This document shows positions 22,242 to 22,598 of a DNA stretch of 22,598 nt, piece by piece. A program made the position numbers and the translations under genes. How positions within the stretch are numbered: position 1 is the first letter of the stretch; each line of letters starts with the position of its first letter. Source of the DNA: Bacteroidales bacterium (lineage in GTDB: Bacteria > Bacteroidota > Bacteroidia > Bacteroidales > UBA932); NCBI GenBank assembly GCA_004555145.1, contig SFJB01000011.1, forward strand, positions 1-22,598, written 5' to 3'. The notes below the pieces were generated by a model. It ran no database searches. It was not told where the DNA came from and saw nothing but the letters and a program-made list of their open reading frames with translations.

Positions 22242-22598
22242 GGACTTGAGCTGCTCGCAGAGCTCGGGGAAGCGCTCTTCTATGACTACCGGTCTGCCGT
22301 TTTCGAAAAAGCAGTGGGTGGTGATGCCCTTGCAGGCGAGTTTGCCTTCCACTTTCATCTCGTAGCGGAATTTCATCTTCAGGGCTGAGAGCTCTTCCAG
22401 ACGTACGTCAATGACCAGCTCATCACGGAAGGTGGTGGGCTTCCTGTATTCACATTCCACGCTCACGACCGGAGAACTGACGCCTTCGGCTTCCATTCTC
22501 TCGAAGCCGTAGCCTAACTTGTCCAGCAACTCGATTCGGGCTTCTTCCATAAACCTTATATAATTGGAGTGGTGGGTTATGCCCATACGGTCGCACTC
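22233..22598 (-). CDS. YbgC/4-hydroxybenzoyl-CoA-type acyl-CoA thioesterase, 5' end outside window
   Basis: A hot-dog-fold thioesterase that hydrolyses acyl-CoA thioesters. The frame continues to the window edge: the four codons before the first internal ATG read ECDR, giving ECDRMGITHHSNYIRFMEEAR, the family's 'E(V/C)DxMGxxHHxxY' active-site motif with the catalytic Asp in the partial codons. (The motif is the sequence from ECD to NYI.) The rest, SVECEYRKPTTFRDEL and MKFRYEM, is typical. 121 complete codons are visible plus the stop; about a dozen N-terminal residues are probably missing. The internal ATG at 22586 should not be taken as the start. Its last two codons and stop lie in a duplicated 35-base repeat. 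The substrate is unknown. Confidence 0.9.
   Translation of the reverse strand, partial: ECDRMGITHHSNYIRFMEEARIELLDKLGYGFERMEAEGVSSPVVSVECEYRKPTTFRDELVIDVRLEELSALKMKFRYEMKVEGKLACKGITTHCFFENGRPVVIEERFPELCEQLKSMD

Overview
The window looks like chromosomal DNA of a Bacteroidota bacterium, most likely order Bacteroidales, with unusually GC-rich coding sequence for that group. Three observations support this. The 286-residue primary sigma factor is the short type found in this phylum. Several intergenic regions carry the matching promoter form (TTTG, about 19 bases, then TAnnTTTG). Most starts lack a Shine-Dalgarno sequence. The species is not recognisable; an Alistipes-like or uncultured gut Bacteroidales is a reasonable guess. 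Nearly all genes are housekeeping genes, and no phage, transposase, CRISPR or defence gene is visible.

Layout. At 1-75 (minus) is the start of a sugar/nucleoside-type MFS transporter. A plus-strand operon follows (160-4178): tgt, an LptF/LptG permease, dut and murF, with gaps of only 5-9 bases. A lipoprotein nitroreductase (4199-4828, minus) and tRNA-Thr(CGT) (4910-4982, minus) each have their own good promoter. Next is a minus-strand operon read as dnaN, a DEDDh exonuclease, a degenerate FAH-fold protein and nhaA (8990 down to 5028). Divergent from dnaN is an HtrA/DegP protease (9105-10529) with a strong terminator. Then come rpoD, argS and ygiQ with overlapping ends (10630-14922), a small acidic conserved protein, and a ClC channel/transporter with CBS domains. 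Tex and a polyprenol-phosphate mannosyltransferase-like enzyme run on the minus strand (19944 down to 17066), and the tex 3' end overlaps clc. A two-part GT2 glycosyltransferase (20001-21332) runs towards a YbgC-like thioesterase that is cut by the window end (22233-22598, minus).

The 900 bases between those last two genes (21333-22232) hold no convincing gene. They are a mosaic of short repeats that fills the space from one stop codon to the other. Its key parts are two inverted copies of a 74-base hairpin element, each at the centre of a longer imperfect palindrome. The copies differ at nine positions, and eight of these form four compensated base-pair changes. That is direct covariation evidence for a conserved fold and is the most unusual signal in the window. 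A third, half copy, 45-base-type direct repeats, a 35-base duplication that includes the thioesterase stop codon, and an AT-richer core complete the locus.

The genes cover tRNA modification and charging (tgt, argS, ygiQ-type radical SAM, tRNA-Thr), envelope building (LptF/G, murF, two glycosyltransferases), replication and nucleotide hygiene (dnaN, exonuclease, dut), transcription (rpoD, tex), stress proteolysis (htrA) and ion homeostasis (nhaA, clc).
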